DNA of 64,000 nt from Thioflexithrix psekupsensis (GTDB lineage Bacteria; Pseudomonadota; Gammaproteobacteria; Beggiatoales; Beggiatoaceae): NCBI RefSeq assembly GCF_002149925.1, contig NZ_MSLT01000007.1, positions 62,001 through 126,000 on the forward strand, read 5' to 3'. The position numbers were made by a program, and so were the translations under genes. Position 1 is the stretch's first letter; each line of letters begins with the position of its first letter. The notes under the pieces were generated by a model. That model had not been told where the DNA came from. It made no database searches and saw nothing but the letters and a program-made list of their open reading frames with translations. Positions 19,162-29,530 of the stretch are shown in pieces.

Positions 19162-19968
19162 ATGATAGGTAAAGAACTCAAAATTAAATTGCAGGGATTT
19201 AATAATCTCACCAAATCCCTGAGCTTTAATATTTACGACATCTGTTACACGCAAACCGAAAGGCAACAACGAGAATATATTGCTTATATTGACAACGCTT
19301 ATAATGCCGAACGTTTGACTAAAATTCTCACTCATGTTGCTAATATTATTGGGGCAAATATTCTAAATATTGCACACCAAGATTATGATCCGCAAGGGGC
19401 GAGTGTCACCATGTTAATTTCTGAAGAAGAAATTAAATCAGATACATGGCCAAATACCGAAGAGCCTGGCCCTTTGCCCGACACAGTGGTGGCGCATTTG
19501 GATAAAAGTCACATTACCGTTCATACGTATCCTGAAAGCCATCCAGATAATGGAATCAGTACCTTCCGTGCGGATATTGACGTGTCAACGTGTGGGCGAA
19601 TTTCTCCTTTACGGGCTTTAAATTACCTAATTCATAGTTTTGAATCAGATATTGTAATTATGGATTATCGGGTGCGTGGTTTTACGCGAGATACTTTAGG
19701 TTGCAAACATTATATTGATCACAAGATTAATTCGATTCAGAATTATCTGGCACGCAGCACTCGTGAAATGTACCAAATGATCGATGTGAATGTTTATCAA
19801 GAAAACATTTTTCACACCAAAATGGTATTGAAAGAATTTGATTTGGATAATTATTTATTCAATGCTTCATCAGAAGAATTATCACAATTAGAACGGCGCA
19901 AAATTGAACACCGTTTGAAAAAGGAAATGATGGAGATTTTCTACGGGCAGAATTTGGCGCGGTTGTAA
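19162..19968 (+). CDS. speD: S-adenosylmethionine decarboxylase proenzyme SpeD
   Basis: This 268-residue protein closely follows the E. coli-type (class 1A) enzyme. The self-cleavage site that yields the pyruvoyl group is the Lys115-Ser116 bond in '[18 protein letters not shown]', and the conserved '[20 protein letters not shown]' and '[10 protein letters not shown]' blocks follow. It makes decarboxylated SAM, the aminopropyl donor for spermidine. AAGG lies ten bases before the ATG. Its stop overlaps the yggU start (TAATG), but no speE is adjacent. Confidence 0.97.
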   Translation: MIGKELKIKLQGFNNLTKSLSFNIYDICYTQTERQQREYIAYIDNAYNAERLTKILTHVANIIGANILNIAHQDYDPQGASVTMLISEEEIKSDTWPNTEEPGPLPDTVVAHLDKSHITVHTYPESHPDNGISTFRADIDVSTCGRISPLRALNYLIHSFESDIVIMDYRVRGFTRDTLGCKHYIDHKINSIQNYLARSTREMYQMIDVNVYQENIFHTKMVLKEFDLDNYLFNASSEELSQLERRKIEHRLKKEMMEIFYGQNLARL

Positions 19969-20255
19969 TGAGTTTTTACCACTGGCAAGGTACGCAATTA
20001 CATCTGCAAGTGTACATACAACCTCGCGCCAGCCGCAGCACAATCGTAGGCGAATACAATGGACGGTTAAAAATTGCCGTGTGTGCGCCACCGGTTGATG
20101 GGGCGGCCAATGCCGAAGTGATCCGTGTATTGGCAAAACAATTTGGCGTGAGTAAACAACGGGTTACGCTGCTCAGTGGCGAAACACATCGGAATAAGCA
20201 CCTCTGTATTGATCGCCCCCAACAGTTATTGGCGGGCATCGCTCCTGCTTTATAA
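19968..20255 (+). CDS. yggU: DUF167 (YggU) family protein
   Basis: This 95-residue protein matches the YggU/DUF167 family: '[20 protein letters not shown]', then '[21 protein letters not shown]', '[19 protein letters not shown]' and a short tail. The family is small, conserved and of unknown function, often found beside yggT or proC. Here it is translationally coupled to speD through a one-base stop/start overlap and lies 20 bases before panB. Confidence 0.92.
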   Translation: MSFYHWQGTQLHLQVYIQPRASRSTIVGEYNGRLKIAVCAPPVDGAANAEVIRVLAKQFGVSKQRVTLLSGETHRNKHLCIDRPQQLLAGIAPAL

Positions 20256-20275
20256 ACCAACATGGTACTGCAATC

Positions 20276-21076
20276 ATGAATCGAATTACGTTAAATTATT
20301 TGCGCAAATTGAAACGCGAACAACAAAAATTTGCGTGTTTAACGGCATACGATGCCAGTTTCGCTCATATTATGGAACATGCGGGCATTGAAGTGATACT
20401 TGTTGGAGATTCGCTGGGTATGGTTATACAAGGTCATGACAGCACATTGCCGGTGACAATGGAAGACATGCTGTATCATTGCAAATTGGTACATCGCGGT
20501 ACACAGCGGGCTTTGTTAATGGTGGATATGCCATTTATGACTTACGCCACGCCTGAAACGGCATTAATTAATGCAGCTCGTTTGATGCGAGAAGGCTACG
20601 CCCAAGTGGTGAAATTAGAGGGGGGCGCATGGCTGACAGAAACGGTTAAGTTATTGACAGAGCGCGGAATTCCTGTGTGTGGACATTTGGGTTTAACGCC
20701 GCAATCGGTGCATCAATTCGGTGGCTATGTTGTACAAGGACGACGCGAAAGTGAAGCCACTCAAATCTACAACGACGCGCTGGCCTTGCAAGCGGCTGGG
20801 GCTTCTTTGGTGTTGTTGGAATGCGTTCCTGTAGAACTTACTCGCCAAATTACCCACGCATTAGAAATACCTGTAATCGGCATCGGTGCGGGGCGTATGT
20901 GCGACGGACAAATTCTTGTTTTATACGATATGCTCGGCATTACTGTTGGTAAACGCCCTTCTTTCTCTAAAGATTTTTTAGCCGAAACCGGGGAAATTGG
21001 TTCTGCCATAAAAAATTATGTGTCTGCCGTGAAAACAGGCGAATTTCCCAGCGATGCGCATAGTTTTGGGACGTGA
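20276..21076 (+). CDS. panB: 3-methyl-2-oxobutanoate hydroxymethyltransferase PanB
   Basis: This 266-residue protein is of normal family length. The TIM-barrel signatures are visible: '[19 protein letters not shown]', '[20 protein letters not shown]', 'VKLEGG', '[18 protein letters not shown]' and '[20 protein letters not shown]'. PanB transfers a hydroxymethyl group from methylene-THF to ketoisovalerate, the first step of pantothenate synthesis. The usual partner panC is not adjacent; instead it follows speD and yggU. Confidence 0.97.
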   Translation: MNRITLNYLRKLKREQQKFACLTAYDASFAHIMEHAGIEVILVGDSLGMVIQGHDSTLPVTMEDMLYHCKLVHRGTQRALLMVDMPFMTYATPETALINAARLMREGYAQVVKLEGGAWLTETVKLLTERGIPVCGHLGLTPQSVHQFGGYVVQGRRESEATQIYNDALALQAAGASLVLLECVPVELTRQITHALEIPVIGIGAGRMCDGQILVLYDMLGITVGKRPSFSKDFLAETGEIGSAIKNYVSAVKTGEFPSDAHSFGT

Positions 21077-21263
21077 GTTAATTTTCAGCGTTTTTTGTTT
21101 GTCTAAAGCAATAAGGCCGATGAAAGAATTTAAAAAACTGAAAATAAAACATCAGATTGTTTATAAAAATAATATTTTAAAGAATAAACAATAACTGCCT
21201 ATTCATTCTGTAAATTCTGAGCCTTTGTTTCACTCTTGATCTGAATCCATGACATAGAATTTG

Positions 21264-21272
21264 TGTTATAAT
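21264..21272 (+). promoter_or_regulatory. Extended -10 promoter of gyrA
   Basis: TGTTATAAT contains a perfect TATAAT at 21267-21272 and an upstream TGn extension; no good -35 is seen. It overlaps the ATG at 21271, ruling that codon out as the gyrA start. The leader then carries a 7-bp hairpin (GAGCGAT / ATTGCTC, 21273-21290) before AAAGGA. Confidence 0.75.
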
Positions 21273-21312
21273 GAGCGATGTTTATTGCTCACTAAAGGAC
21301 AGCCAAATTATT

Positions 21313-23934
21313 ATGGGTCACTTTGCCAAAGAAATCCAACCCGTCAACATTGAAGATGAAATGCGACAATCTTACCTCGATTACGCGATGAGCGTGATTG
21401 TGGGGCGGGCATTGCCAGATGTGCGAGATGGTTTAAAACCTGTGCATCGTCGAGCGTTATATGCCATGCACGAATTGGGAAATGATTGGAATAAAGCCTA
21501 CAAAAAATCAGCCCGTATTGTCGGGGATGTGATCGGTAAATATCATCCTCATGGCGACTCTGCCGTTTACGATACCATTGTGCGTATGGCGCAACCGTTT
21601 TCATTGCGTTATTTGCTGGTCGATGGACAAGGAAACTTTGGTTCCGTCGATGGCGACGCGCCTGCGGCCATGCGTTATACCGAAATTCGCATGTCTAAAA
21701 TTGCGCATGAATTATTAGCCGATATTGAAAAAGAAACGGTTAATTTCGTGCCTAATTACGACGAATCAGAATCTGAACCCAGTGTTTTTCCCACGCGCAT
21801 TCCTAATTTATTGGTGAATGGTTCTAGCGGTATTGCTGTGGGAATGGCCACCAATATTCCACCGCATAATTTACGTGAAGTGATTAATGCCTGTTTGCAT
21901 TTAATTCAAGAGCCAAACAGTTCGATAGAAACGTTAATGCGTTTATTACCGGGGCCTGATTTTCCAACCGCAGCAATTATTAATGGTGCGGAAGGCATTA
22001 ATGAGGCTTATCGTACGGGACGTGGTCGCATTTATATTCGCGCTAAAACCAACACGGAAATTGATGAGCAAAATAACCGCGAACGATTGATTATTACCGA
22101 ATTACCTTATCAGGTGAATAAGGCTCGTTTAATTGAAAAAATTGCCGAATTAATTAAAGAAAAGAAATTGGAAGGCATTGCCGAATTGCGCGACGAATCG
22201 GATAAAGATGGGATTCGCGTGGTGTTGGAATTACGACGGGGTGAGTCGGCCGATGTGGTGTTAAACAATTTGTATCAACACACCCAACTACAAAGCGTAT
22301 TCGGAATTAACATGGTGGCCTTGGTGGATGGGCAGCCGCGTTTGCTGAATTTAAAACAGCTTTTAGAATTATTCTTGCGACATCGGCGTGAAGTGGTGAC
22401 TCGTCGTACTTTATTTGAACTGCGCAAAGCCAGAGAGCGGGCGCATATTTTGGAAGGTTTGGCCATCGCTTTGGGCAACATTGAAGCGATGATTCAACTG
22501 ATTCGCCAAGCCAGCACGCCTGCCCAAGCGCGGGAACAGTTGTTGGCGGGGATGTGGCAAGGAAATACGGTAGCGTTAATGCTGCAAGGGGATGAATCAG
22601 GTTTATCGCGTCCCCAAGATTTACCAGACGATTTTGGTTTGCAAACAACAGGTTATCGCCTGTCCGATGCCCAAGCTCAAGCAATTTTAGACTTGCGTTT
22701 ACATCGTTTAACGGGATTGGAGCAGGATAAATTACTCGACGAGTACCGTCAAATTTTGCTGCGAATTGGCGAATATTTAGACATTCTGCGCAATCCTGAA
22801 CGTTTAATGGCGGTGATTCAAGAAGAACTGATCAGTATTCGTGAAACTTATGGCGATGAGCGACGTAGTCAAATTTTAGCCAAACGCAGCGATTTAAACT
22901 ACGAAGACCTGATCACCGAAGAAGATATGGTCGTGACTTTGTCGCATCAAGGCTACATTAAAGCCCAGCCCGTCAGCACGTATCAACCCCAGCGACGCGG
23001 CGGGAAAGGGCGAAGTATGACAACAATGCGCGATGAGGATTATATTGATAAATTATTTGTCGCCAATAGTCATGACACTTTATTGTGCTTTACTAATTAC
23101 GGTAAAGTGTATTGGTTAAAAGTTTATGAATTGCCGCAAGGTAGCCGCATTTCTAAAGGGCGGCCGATTGTTAATATTCTGCCATTGCAAGCTGATGAAC
23201 GTTTAAATGCCGTGTTGCCTATTCGTGAATTTAGTGCGGCGCATTATGTTTTTATGGCAACAGCTAAAGGTGTGGTCAAGAAAACTTTATTAAGTGAATT
23301 TTCTAATCCGCGTCAAAGTGGCATTATTGCGATTGGTTTAAACGATAATGATCGCTTAATTGGCGTAGATATTACCGATGGTAAAAAAGACGTATTGTTA
23401 TTCTCTCGCAAGGGTAAAGGTGTGCGTTTTAGCGAGGACGATGTGCGAGCCATGGGGCGCACGGCACACGGCGTGGGTGGCATTCGTTTGGCGGAGAATG
23501 ATGAAGTCATTGCGCTGTTAATTGCTGATGAAGACTGCACGATTTTAACCGCGACAGAAAAAGGTTTTGGCAAACGCACTCGCTTAGACAAATATCCACA
23601 AAAAGGCCGTTACACCCAAGGGGTCATTACCATTAAAGTTAATGAGCGTAATGGAGAAGTGATTGGGGCAGTATTGGTGCGGGAAAAAGATGACGTTATT
23701 TTAGTGAATAATCGGGGTATCTTGGTGCGCATTAAAGTTGAAGGTATTTCTGTATTGGATAGAAATACTCAAGGCGTGACTTTAATTCATTTGACGGGTG
23801 ATGAACGCTTAGTGGCGATTGAGCCTGTGAAAGAAATTGAAGGCGCAAATGCTGAAGATTTCCATGAAGAATCAGACGATGAGGTGGGAGACGATGTTGA
23901 ACCCGATACCAGTACCGAAATGATACCTGAATAA
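21313..23934 (+). CDS. gyrA: DNA gyrase subunit A
   Basis: This 873-residue protein starts at ATG 21313. With this start the numbering matches E. coli exactly: Ser83 and Asp87 in '[10 protein letters not shown]' and catalytic Tyr122 in 'AAMRYTEIR', which supports the choice. Both quinolone-resistance positions carry the susceptible residues. The GyrA box 'QRRGGKG' near residue 560 marks the C-terminal beta-pinwheel that wraps DNA, and the protein ends in an acidic tail ('[16 protein letters not shown]'). It introduces negative supercoils with GyrB. An extended -10 promoter precedes it and a bidirectional terminator follows, so it is monocistronic. Confidence 0.98.
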   Translation: MGHFAKEIQPVNIEDEMRQSYLDYAMSVIVGRALPDVRDGLKPVHRRALYAMHELGNDWNKAYKKSARIVGDVIGKYHPHGDSAVYDTIVRMAQPFSLRYLLVDGQGNFGSVDGDAPAAMRYTEIRMSKIAHELLADIEKETVNFVPNYDESESEPSVFPTRIPNLLVNGSSGIAVGMATNIPPHNLREVINACLHLIQEPNSSIETLMRLLPGPDFPTAAIINGAEGINEAYRTGRGRIYIRAKTNTEIDEQNNRERLIITELPYQVNKARLIEKIAELIKEKKLEGIAELRDESDKDGIRVVLELRRGESADVVLNNLYQHTQLQSVFGINMVALVDGQPRLLNLKQLLELFLRHRREVVTRRTLFELRKARERAHILEGLAIALGNIEAMIQLIRQASTPAQAREQLLAGMWQGNTVALMLQGDESGLSRPQDLPDDFGLQTTGYRLSDAQAQAILDLRLHRLTGLEQDKLLDEYRQILLRIGEYLDILRNPERLMAVIQEELISIRETYGDERRSQILAKRSDLNYEDLITEEDMVVTLSHQGYIKAQPVSTYQPQRRGGKGRSMTTMRDEDYIDKLFVANSHDTLLCFTNYGKVYWLKVYELPQGSRISKGRPIVNILPLQADERLNAVLPIREFSAAHYVFMATAKGVVKKTLLSEFSNPRQSGIIAIGLNDNDRLIGVDITDGKKDVLLFSRKGKGVRFSEDDVRAMGRTAHGVGGIRLAENDEVIALLIADEDCTILTATEKGFGKRTRLDKYPQKGRYTQGVITIKVNERNGEVIGAVLVREKDDVILVNNRGILVRIKVEGISVLDRNTQGVTLIHLTGDERLVAIEPVKEIEGANAEDFHEESDDEVGDDVEPDTSTEMIPE

Positions 23935-23955
23935 CTTTATTAAGTTTTACCTCAT

Positions 23956-24001
23956 TATCTCCTGAAATTAAGAAGTATTAATTCTTATTTTTCAGGAGAT
24001 A
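23956..24001. terminator. Bidirectional terminator between gyrA and the convergent binding-protein gene
   Basis: TATCTCCTGAAA and TTTCAGGAGATA form a perfect 12-bp outer stem, with TTAAGAA / TTCTT pairing inside. It sits 22 bases after the gyrA stop and 11 bases from the stop of the convergent gene. Confidence 0.8.
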
Positions 24002-24011
24002 GCATAAACCA

Positions 24012-24989
24012 CTAATCGGCTAATTGAGTCAATGCCACTTCGGCAAATGTTGGATCAAATTTAGGCATATCCTCGGCGTTTAAAATGCCTGCTTGTTTTA
24101 AGAAATCAGTGTAAATGCTCACTGCTTCTTGCGTGGGAATAATATCGCGGCTATACACAGAAATGCCCTGTTCTAAAGAAAAGCGAATCACCTCTTCAGG
24201 AAAACCAATTTGTTGACTCCATTGTTTAATGGCATCTTCAGGGTTTTTCAAAATATGATCAATGGCTTTTACATTTGCCGTAATTAAATCTTGTACTAAT
24301 TCAGGATAAGCGGCAATAAAATCTTCTCTGGCATATTCGCCATTACCGATATAATGATTTTCCTTAATGGGCATAATCTTTTCTGCTTTTAACAGCACTT
24401 TAGAATGTCCAGCAGCTAACGCATTAGACACGTGCGGATCCCAAGTAATCCCTGCGTCCACTGATTTATTTTCCAATAAAGTGGGAACGTCAGAGCCTTT
24501 GGTCTTAAATAACAACACATCATCCGCTTTCAATCCCACGTCACTTAACGCTTTTAATAACAGCGGATATTGCTGTGAACCTTCACCGGGGAAAGCAATT
24601 TTTTTACCTTTCAAATCCGCCACACTTTGCACGGGAGAATCGATAGGAATAATAATGGCAGTTTGCTCTAAAATAGAGATACCAATTAATTTAGCGGGCA
24701 AACGCGCCGCAGCCACCATTGCTGGCCCCATTCCCGCCGAAGCGATTTGCAATTGACCGGCGGCCATCGCTTGATTCTCAGGCGCGCCATAAGAAAAAGA
24801 GCGCAATTCAATTTTAACATTGTGCTTTTTCTCAATCTCTTCTAATAAGCCCATTGCCTTCGCAATATAAATTGGCATTGTGGCAGGTTGCACGCCATAA
24901 TTAACCACTTGTGTGGCATAACTGAAACTTGAACCCAATAAGCCAACTAATAACAACAATAAAGGTAAAAAATAATGTCGCTTCATCAT
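24012..24989 (-). CDS. ABC transporter substrate-binding protein (NMT1/SsuA-like)
   Basis: This 325-residue protein starts at the ATGATG pair at 24989, preceded by AGGAG at five bases. A Sec signal peptide (MMKRHYFLPLLLLLVGLLGSSFSYA) precedes 'VVNYGVQPATMPIYIAKAMGL', the hallmark opening of NMT1/SsuA/TauA-like periplasmic binding proteins for sulfonates, nitrate or thiamine precursors. 'VADLKGKKIAFPGEGSQQYP' and 'DAGITWDPHVSNALAAG' continue the fold. No permease or ATPase gene is adjacent, so the ligand and transporter are unknown. rodA follows upstream on the same strand after 39 bases and is unrelated in function. Confidence 0.88.
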   Translation of the reverse strand: MMKRHYFLPLLLLLVGLLGSSFSYATQVVNYGVQPATMPIYIAKAMGLLEEIEKKHNVKIELRSFSYGAPENQAMAAGQLQIASAGMGPAMVAAARLPAKLIGISILEQTAIIIPIDSPVQSVADLKGKKIAFPGEGSQQYPLLLKALSDVGLKADDVLLFKTKGSDVPTLLENKSVDAGITWDPHVSNALAAGHSKVLLKAEKIMPIKENHYIGNGEYAREDFIAAYPELVQDLITANVKAIDHILKNPEDAIKQWSQQIGFPEEVIRFSLEQGISVYSRDIIPTQEAVSIYTDFLKQAGILNAEDMPKFDPTFAEVALTQLAD

Positions 24990-25028
24990 TGAAACTCCTA
25001 CGATTAAAAACAACTCAGAATAATCATA

Positions 25029-26123
25029 TTAACCCGATAACAGACGTTTATGAGTATGCACACCCATTAGTAGCCCAAAGCCTGCCATCAAAGTGACAAT
25101 TGAGGTGCCACCGTAACTAATCAATGGTAATGGCACCCCAACCACCGGTAATAATCCCGAAACCATGCCCATATTCACAAAAATATAAACAAAAAAAGTC
25201 AACACCAAACTGCCCGCCAATAAACGCGCAAAATTACCCTGCGCCTGCAACGCAATAACCATTCCACGAGTTAAAATAAAAAGATATAAACTGAGCAAAA
25301 TTAACACGCCAATTAAGCCAAATTCCTCACTAAAAACAGCAAAAATAAAATCCGTAGACCGCTCAGGTAAAAATTCCAAATGAGATTGTGTGCCATTTAA
25401 CCAGCCCTTACCATACAATCCTCCCGATCCAATCGCAATTTTAGATTGAATAATATGATAACCTGTTCCTAATGGGTCTGCTTCTGGATTTAATAGGGTT
25501 AAAACGCGCTGTTTTTGATAATCGTACATCACTTGCCATAATCCCCAAATCACCACAGGAATTAAAGCCAAAGATACCGCAATCAATTGCCAATACAATC
25601 CACTGAGCAATAACACAAAAATACCTGATGCAGTAATTAATAATGCTGTCCCTAAATCGGGTTGTTTAGCGACCAATAAGGCAGGAATTAAAGTAATTAA
25701 TAAAGAAATAACAATTCGTTGAAAATTAGGCGGTAACGGTTTATCCGATAAATACCAACTGACCATTAACGGTACGGCTAATTTCATCAATTCTGAAGGT
25801 TGAAAACGAATCAATCCGAGATTTAACCAACGTTGTGAACCTTTGGACACATCCCCCACCAATAACACCGCAATTAACATAAATAAACCAATCCCATAAA
25901 TCCACGGCACCCACGTCAAAATACTTTGTGGGCGTATCTGCGCCAAAATAATCAATACCACAAAACCAATACTAATTCTCACCACCTGTCTCAATACAAC
26001 ATCCACATCCTGTCCACTGGCACTGTACAAAATCACTAAACCCAATACGGTAATAATGAATAAACCAAGCAATAACGGCTTATCTAAATGAAAAAAATCG
26101 TTCTGATTCCAACTAATTTGCAT
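25029..26123 (-). CDS. rodA: Rod-shape peptidoglycan polymerase RodA (SEDS family)
   Basis: This 364-residue, ten-helix protein matches E. coli RodA along its length: 'SASGQDVDVVLRQVVRISIG', 'RFQPSELMKLAVPLMVSWYL', 'AKQPDLGTALLI', 'YHIIQSKIAIGSGGLYGKGW', 'LEFLPERSTDFIFAVFSEE' and 'VVGVPLPLISYGGTS'. RodA polymerises glycan strands for cell elongation with PBP2. I use ATG 26123, where family alignment begins; the longer frame to 26192 would add an extra hydrophobic helix. PBP2, mreBCD and mltB are not adjacent. Confidence 0.94.
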   Translation of the reverse strand: MQISWNQNDFFHLDKPLLLGLFIITVLGLVILYSASGQDVDVVLRQVVRISIGFVVLIILAQIRPQSILTWVPWIYGIGLFMLIAVLLVGDVSKGSQRWLNLGLIRFQPSELMKLAVPLMVSWYLSDKPLPPNFQRIVISLLITLIPALLVAKQPDLGTALLITASGIFVLLLSGLYWQLIAVSLALIPVVIWGLWQVMYDYQKQRVLTLLNPEADPLGTGYHIIQSKIAIGSGGLYGKGWLNGTQSHLEFLPERSTDFIFAVFSEEFGLIGVLILLSLYLFILTRGMVIALQAQGNFARLLAGSLVLTFFVYIFVNMGMVSGLLPVVGVPLPLISYGGTSIVTLMAGFGLLMGVHTHKRLLSG

Positions 26124-26320
26124 AACAGTTAATAACCATAAAAAATAGAGGATAACCCACAGTGAAACAAAGTTACCCCTTATTGCACTCAATCACTTGG
26201 CATCCGTTTTAAAATAAGGGATCGACCTTATAGACCTGACTTTTCATTGTCGGCATACTTATCACACTTACATTCCTCCAAATGTATAGGCATTCATTAC
26301 ACCTCAAATGGATGCCTTTT

Positions 26321-26890
26321 TTATGGCCGTCGATTCACATCCCGTAATAAAATGGGCAAGGCTGCTTTTAAATAAATTAACATCGACCATAAAGTTAAAC
26401 CCGCCGCAATATATAATAAAATCATTCCCATTTCATAAATCGGTAAAAACCAGATTGGATAATGATATAATAGCATTAATAAGGCTATCATTTGTAAAGT
26501 GGTTTTTATCTTACCAATATAAGAAACTGCCACTTGTGTCCTTTCTCCCAATTCAGCCATCCATTCACGCAACGCTGAAATAGCAATTTCCCGTCCAATA
26601 ATCACCACCGTCGGAACAGCCAACCACGGCGACGGATTGGCTTCCACCAGCAGAATTAATGCCGCCGCAACTATTAATTTATCCGCTACAGGGTCTAAAA
26701 ACGCACCAAATTGCGATGTTTGCTGCCAACGACGCGCCAAATAACCATCAAACCAATCCGTCAGCGCAGCAACCGCAAAAATCGCTGTACTCAAAAAATT
26801 CGCCCAATAACCCAGCGGTAAATAAAAAACCACCATTAAAACTGGAATAAGTGCCACCCGTAATAAAGTTAAAAAAATCGGAATATTCAT
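26321..26890 (-). CDS. pgsA: Phosphatidylglycerophosphate synthase PgsA
   Basis: This 189-residue membrane protein has the CDP-alcohol phosphotransferase motif: '[20 protein letters not shown]' followed by VADK, matching DGx2ARx8Gx3Dx3D. Its N-terminus '[19 protein letters not shown]' is typical. It makes phosphatidylglycerophosphate from CDP-diacylglycerol and glycerol-3-phosphate, the committed step to phosphatidylglycerol and cardiolipin. It stands 197 bases upstream of rodA; the usual neighbour uvrC is not in the window. Confidence 0.95.
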   Translation of the reverse strand: MNIPIFLTLLRVALIPVLMVVFYLPLGYWANFLSTAIFAVAALTDWFDGYLARRWQQTSQFGAFLDPVADKLIVAAALILLVEANPSPWLAVPTVVIIGREIAISALREWMAELGERTQVAVSYIGKIKTTLQMIALLMLLYHYPIWFLPIYEMGMILLYIAAGLTLWSMLIYLKAALPILLRDVNRRP

Positions 26891-27328
26891 ACCGTTAAAA
26901 GTGCCATAAATTTATAGTCAATTATTTCGTTATTATGCTATGAATCTACTTATCGAAAAAATGCTAATGTAGATAAGGAGAAATTATAATGATGTCTTTT
27001 ATATCCATAGACCCCATTAATCAAACTTTTTAAGAAATGAGAAGACGTGTGGAATGATGTAGAAACCTCGCCACAAGATAGAATGGGAATATTTGTCCCA
27101 TCAATTTGATGTCGCTTATGGCATTTTATATTTAGCCAGTGATGAAAGTAAATATGTCATGGGCATTCAATTAACCATAAACAATCGAATTTTCGCCCAT
27201 CCCGAAGAAGCCAAACCGAAAATGTCACGTCTTTGCCACTATTTTTCCCGTAAAACTTGAAAACCACAGCTTCTTTAAATAATACTTAAAACTCCAAAGG
27301 TATCAAAACATAAAATGGCACATCGATC
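26891..27328. other. 438-bp region with gene remnants upstream of the NUDIX gene
   Basis: It contains a 14-codon frame (26989-27033, MMSFISIDPINQTF) with a good AAGGAG site at 26975-26980 that stops at once, and then the decayed end of a short-chain dehydrogenase gene. The 14-residue peptide resembles aldehyde dehydrogenase N-termini only loosely. No other features are seen. Confidence 0.4.
27063..27260 (+). pseudogene. Remnant of a short-chain dehydrogenase/reductase (C-terminal part)
   Basis: The open stretch has no start codon and reads 'DVAYGILYLASDESKYVMG' followed by IQLTIN. This is the C-terminal signature of classical SDR enzymes (DVAxAVLYLASDES..VTG..L.VDGG), except that the final VDGG is lost and an unrelated tail follows. 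The Rossmann nucleotide-binding half and the YxxxK active site are missing, so this is a decayed gene. Confidence 0.6.
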
Positions 27329-27913
27329 ATGCTCACTCGTTCCTTCATTCGGCAATTATTGCCACAGACTCAACCTGCGCCTCCGGTCTCATTTATTTCT
27401 CCGCTTTCAGGGCAGCATTTACAGCGTGCAGCGGTGTTATTACCGCTGGTGGATAGGGGGGATGGCTTTTATTTAATTTTGACCCAGCGCGCCGCGCATT
27501 TACATCACCATCCCGGACAAATTTGTTTGCCCGGCGGCCGTTATGATCAGCACGATCATTGTCTTATTGAAACCGCTTTACGGGAAACGGAAGAAGAAAT
27601 TGGATTAAGTCGAGAATTTATAGAAATTGCAGGCTATTTAAATGATTATGAGACCATCACTGGTTTTTTAATTACTCCCGTGATTGGTTTTGTCAAAACT
27701 GGTTTTGAATTGCGTTTAGATCAATTTGAAGTGGCTGATTTATTTGAAGTGCCATTACATTTTGTTTTAAATCTCCACCATTATGCGCAAAAACAAGTGG
27801 AATTAAACCAAACCATTCACCATTATTATGTGCTGGATTATCACGGGCGCATGATTTGGGGGGCAACAGCGAGCATTCTACATGATTTCGCCGAACGCTT
27901 ACATTGGCGTTAA
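27329..27913 (+). CDS. NUDIX hydrolase, CoA pyrophosphatase (NudL-like)
   Basis: This 194-residue protein has the UPF0035 signature 'TQRAAHLHHHPGQICLPGG' immediately before a NUDIX box ending in 'ETALRETEEEIGL' (REUXEExGU). That arrangement identifies the NudL/PCD1 subfamily, which cleaves coenzyme A and its derivatives to phosphopantetheine and 3',5'-ADP. Length fits the family. No clear ribosome-binding site precedes ATG 27329. Its last 15 bases overlap the end of the convergent GT-C/TPR gene. Confidence 0.9.
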   Translation: MLTRSFIRQLLPQTQPAPPVSFISPLSGQHLQRAAVLLPLVDRGDGFYLILTQRAAHLHHHPGQICLPGGRYDQHDHCLIETALRETEEEIGLSREFIEIAGYLNDYETITGFLITPVIGFVKTGFELRLDQFEVADLFEVPLHFVLNLHHYAQKQVELNQTIHHYYVLDYHGRMIWGATASILHDFAERLHWR

Positions 27914-29518
27914 ATGATCTTTTAATTGCATGGCTTGAGAGTGATTTGGATTACACTGTAAGGCACGTTGAGAAAAATGCAAAGCAGATTCAATATTGCC
28001 CAATTGATAGTGCAGTAATGCCATATTGAAATAAACACGGTCTAATTCAGCCATGCAATCGCTTATCTTTTCTGTCATTTGGGTGAATAAAGCCAGCGCA
28101 GTATGGGGTTGATTGATTTGTAAATATAATTCAGCCAATTCTTTATAACAACGCAAGCAATTGGGATTTAATTGAATGGCTTGTTTCAACGACTCAATGG
28201 CGCGCATCGGCTGCCCAATACGCCGATACGCCGTGGCCAAATATTCATAAATAATACGTTGTTCAGGATGTTGTTGTGACGCGTGTTGCCACAACGTGAC
28301 ATCATTTTGCCACATGGTTTGCTGTTGGCGCGTGAGTAAAGACAAGGTTAAAATTAAACCCAATAAAACCACCCCCATCATGATTTGAATCACTCGCTTT
28401 TTGTCTTGTAAAAATCGTATTGTCACTGCACTCAACAAAGCATAAAAAGGCAATATTGGCAAATAAACAAAACGATCCGCACCCGCTTGAATTTGATTAA
28501 AGCTAATAATACCCAAAACAGGAAATAAAGTGATTAAAAAAAATAACCAAGACATCAAAAGAAAGCTTAAAGATTGCCGACGCAAAAATAAAAATAAAGT
28601 GATTAAAATAACCGCCAACAGCGGCAAAACAGTTAATTCTTCAGCTTTTGGCAAGGGATAGAAAACAGAAAAACCGACAGGAATAATGGCATGAGATAAG
28701 TAGAGTAAAATGGTTTGTGCCGCATTGAGTAAGCGAAAATCCAATGAAACTTGTTGTAAATCAGCTAAAACCGCACTTTGTGCATGACCATATACGGTGA
28801 ATAAAGCAGGAATCAATGCCAATAGAAAGAATGGCACTTTTTCTAATAATAATTTCTTTATACTTTCCTGCGGCAAACGCCGTAATAAATACACATCAAA
28901 TAACAATAAAATCACCGGCAACGTCATCACAATAGGTTTTGCACCAATCGCAATGATAAAACAAAAAATTGCCGTAAAATACCATATTTTTTTAACTCTA
29001 TTTTGTTGGGCTTGATGATATTGAAAATAACAAAGCACAGTCAATAAAAATAAAGCCAAACTTAACACATCCTTACGCGAAGCAATCCACACCACAGGCT
29101 CAACATGTTGCGGATGAATCGCAAATAATAACGCGGCAAATGCAGCCGTTATTTGGCTAAAAAAGGGAGAATGCTGAAACTGAGATAAACGCAGAATATA
29201 AGCTATCAGAAAAAACAATAAGACAACATTAATACCATGTCCTATTAAATTACTTAAATGATACCCAAACGGATCAAATTGCCAAAAGTAATAGTCAATT
29301 GCAAAAGAAAAATAAGTACTTGGCCCCCAATACGCCATGTCCGTTTGCGTTAATAAACCCCAAAAATTAGACCAAGAAAAACCGCGAATAAACTGATTTT
29401 CTACCACATAACCATAATCATCATAATAAACAAAATCGTAAGATAAAACAGGAAAATAAACGAAAAAAGTAATTGCTAATAAAGCAAAAACTAAACTCCA
29501 TGTAAAGATAATTCTCAT
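27899..29518 (-). CDS. Multi-pass GT-C glycosyltransferase-like protein with C-terminal TPR repeats
   Basis: This 539-residue protein has about ten to twelve transmembrane helices (residues 5-400) and two to three TPR units at about 425-535 ('IYEYLATAYRRIGQPMRAIE', 'CYKELAELYLQINQPHTALA', 'YFNMALLHYQLGNIESALHF'). The first periplasmic loop carries 'YDDYGYVVENQFIRGFSWSN', an acidic pair typical of GT-C enzymes using lipid-linked sugars. The plan resembles TMTC-type O-mannosyltransferases. Substrate and acceptor are unknown. cbiM lies 12 bases upstream, but a functional link is doubtful. Confidence 0.75.
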   Translation of the reverse strand: MRIIFTWSLVFALLAITFFVYFPVLSYDFVYYDDYGYVVENQFIRGFSWSNFWGLLTQTDMAYWGPSTYFSFAIDYYFWQFDPFGYHLSNLIGHGINVVLLFFLIAYILRLSQFQHSPFFSQITAAFAALLFAIHPQHVEPVVWIASRKDVLSLALFLLTVLCYFQYHQAQQNRVKKIWYFTAIFCFIIAIGAKPIVMTLPVILLLFDVYLLRRLPQESIKKLLLEKVPFFLLALIPALFTVYGHAQSAVLADLQQVSLDFRLLNAAQTILLYLSHAIIPVGFSVFYPLPKAEELTVLPLLAVILITLFLFLRRQSLSFLLMSWLFFLITLFPVLGIISFNQIQAGADRFVYLPILPFYALLSAVTIRFLQDKKRVIQIMMGVVLLGLILTLSLLTRQQQTMWQNDVTLWQHASQQHPEQRIIYEYLATAYRRIGQPMRAIESLKQAIQLNPNCLRCYKELAELYLQINQPHTALALFTQMTEKISDCMAELDRVYFNMALLHYQLGNIESALHFSQRALQCNPNHSQAMQLKDHLTPM

Positions 29519-29530
29519 TATTTAATAAAA

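Noticed and set aside
26288-26322. Hairpin AGGCATTCATT / AATGGATGCCT followed by TTTTT, read as a plus-strand terminator
   Set aside because: There is no plus-strand gene upstream, and on the minus strand, where pgsA ends, it has no T-run; the stem also has mismatches.
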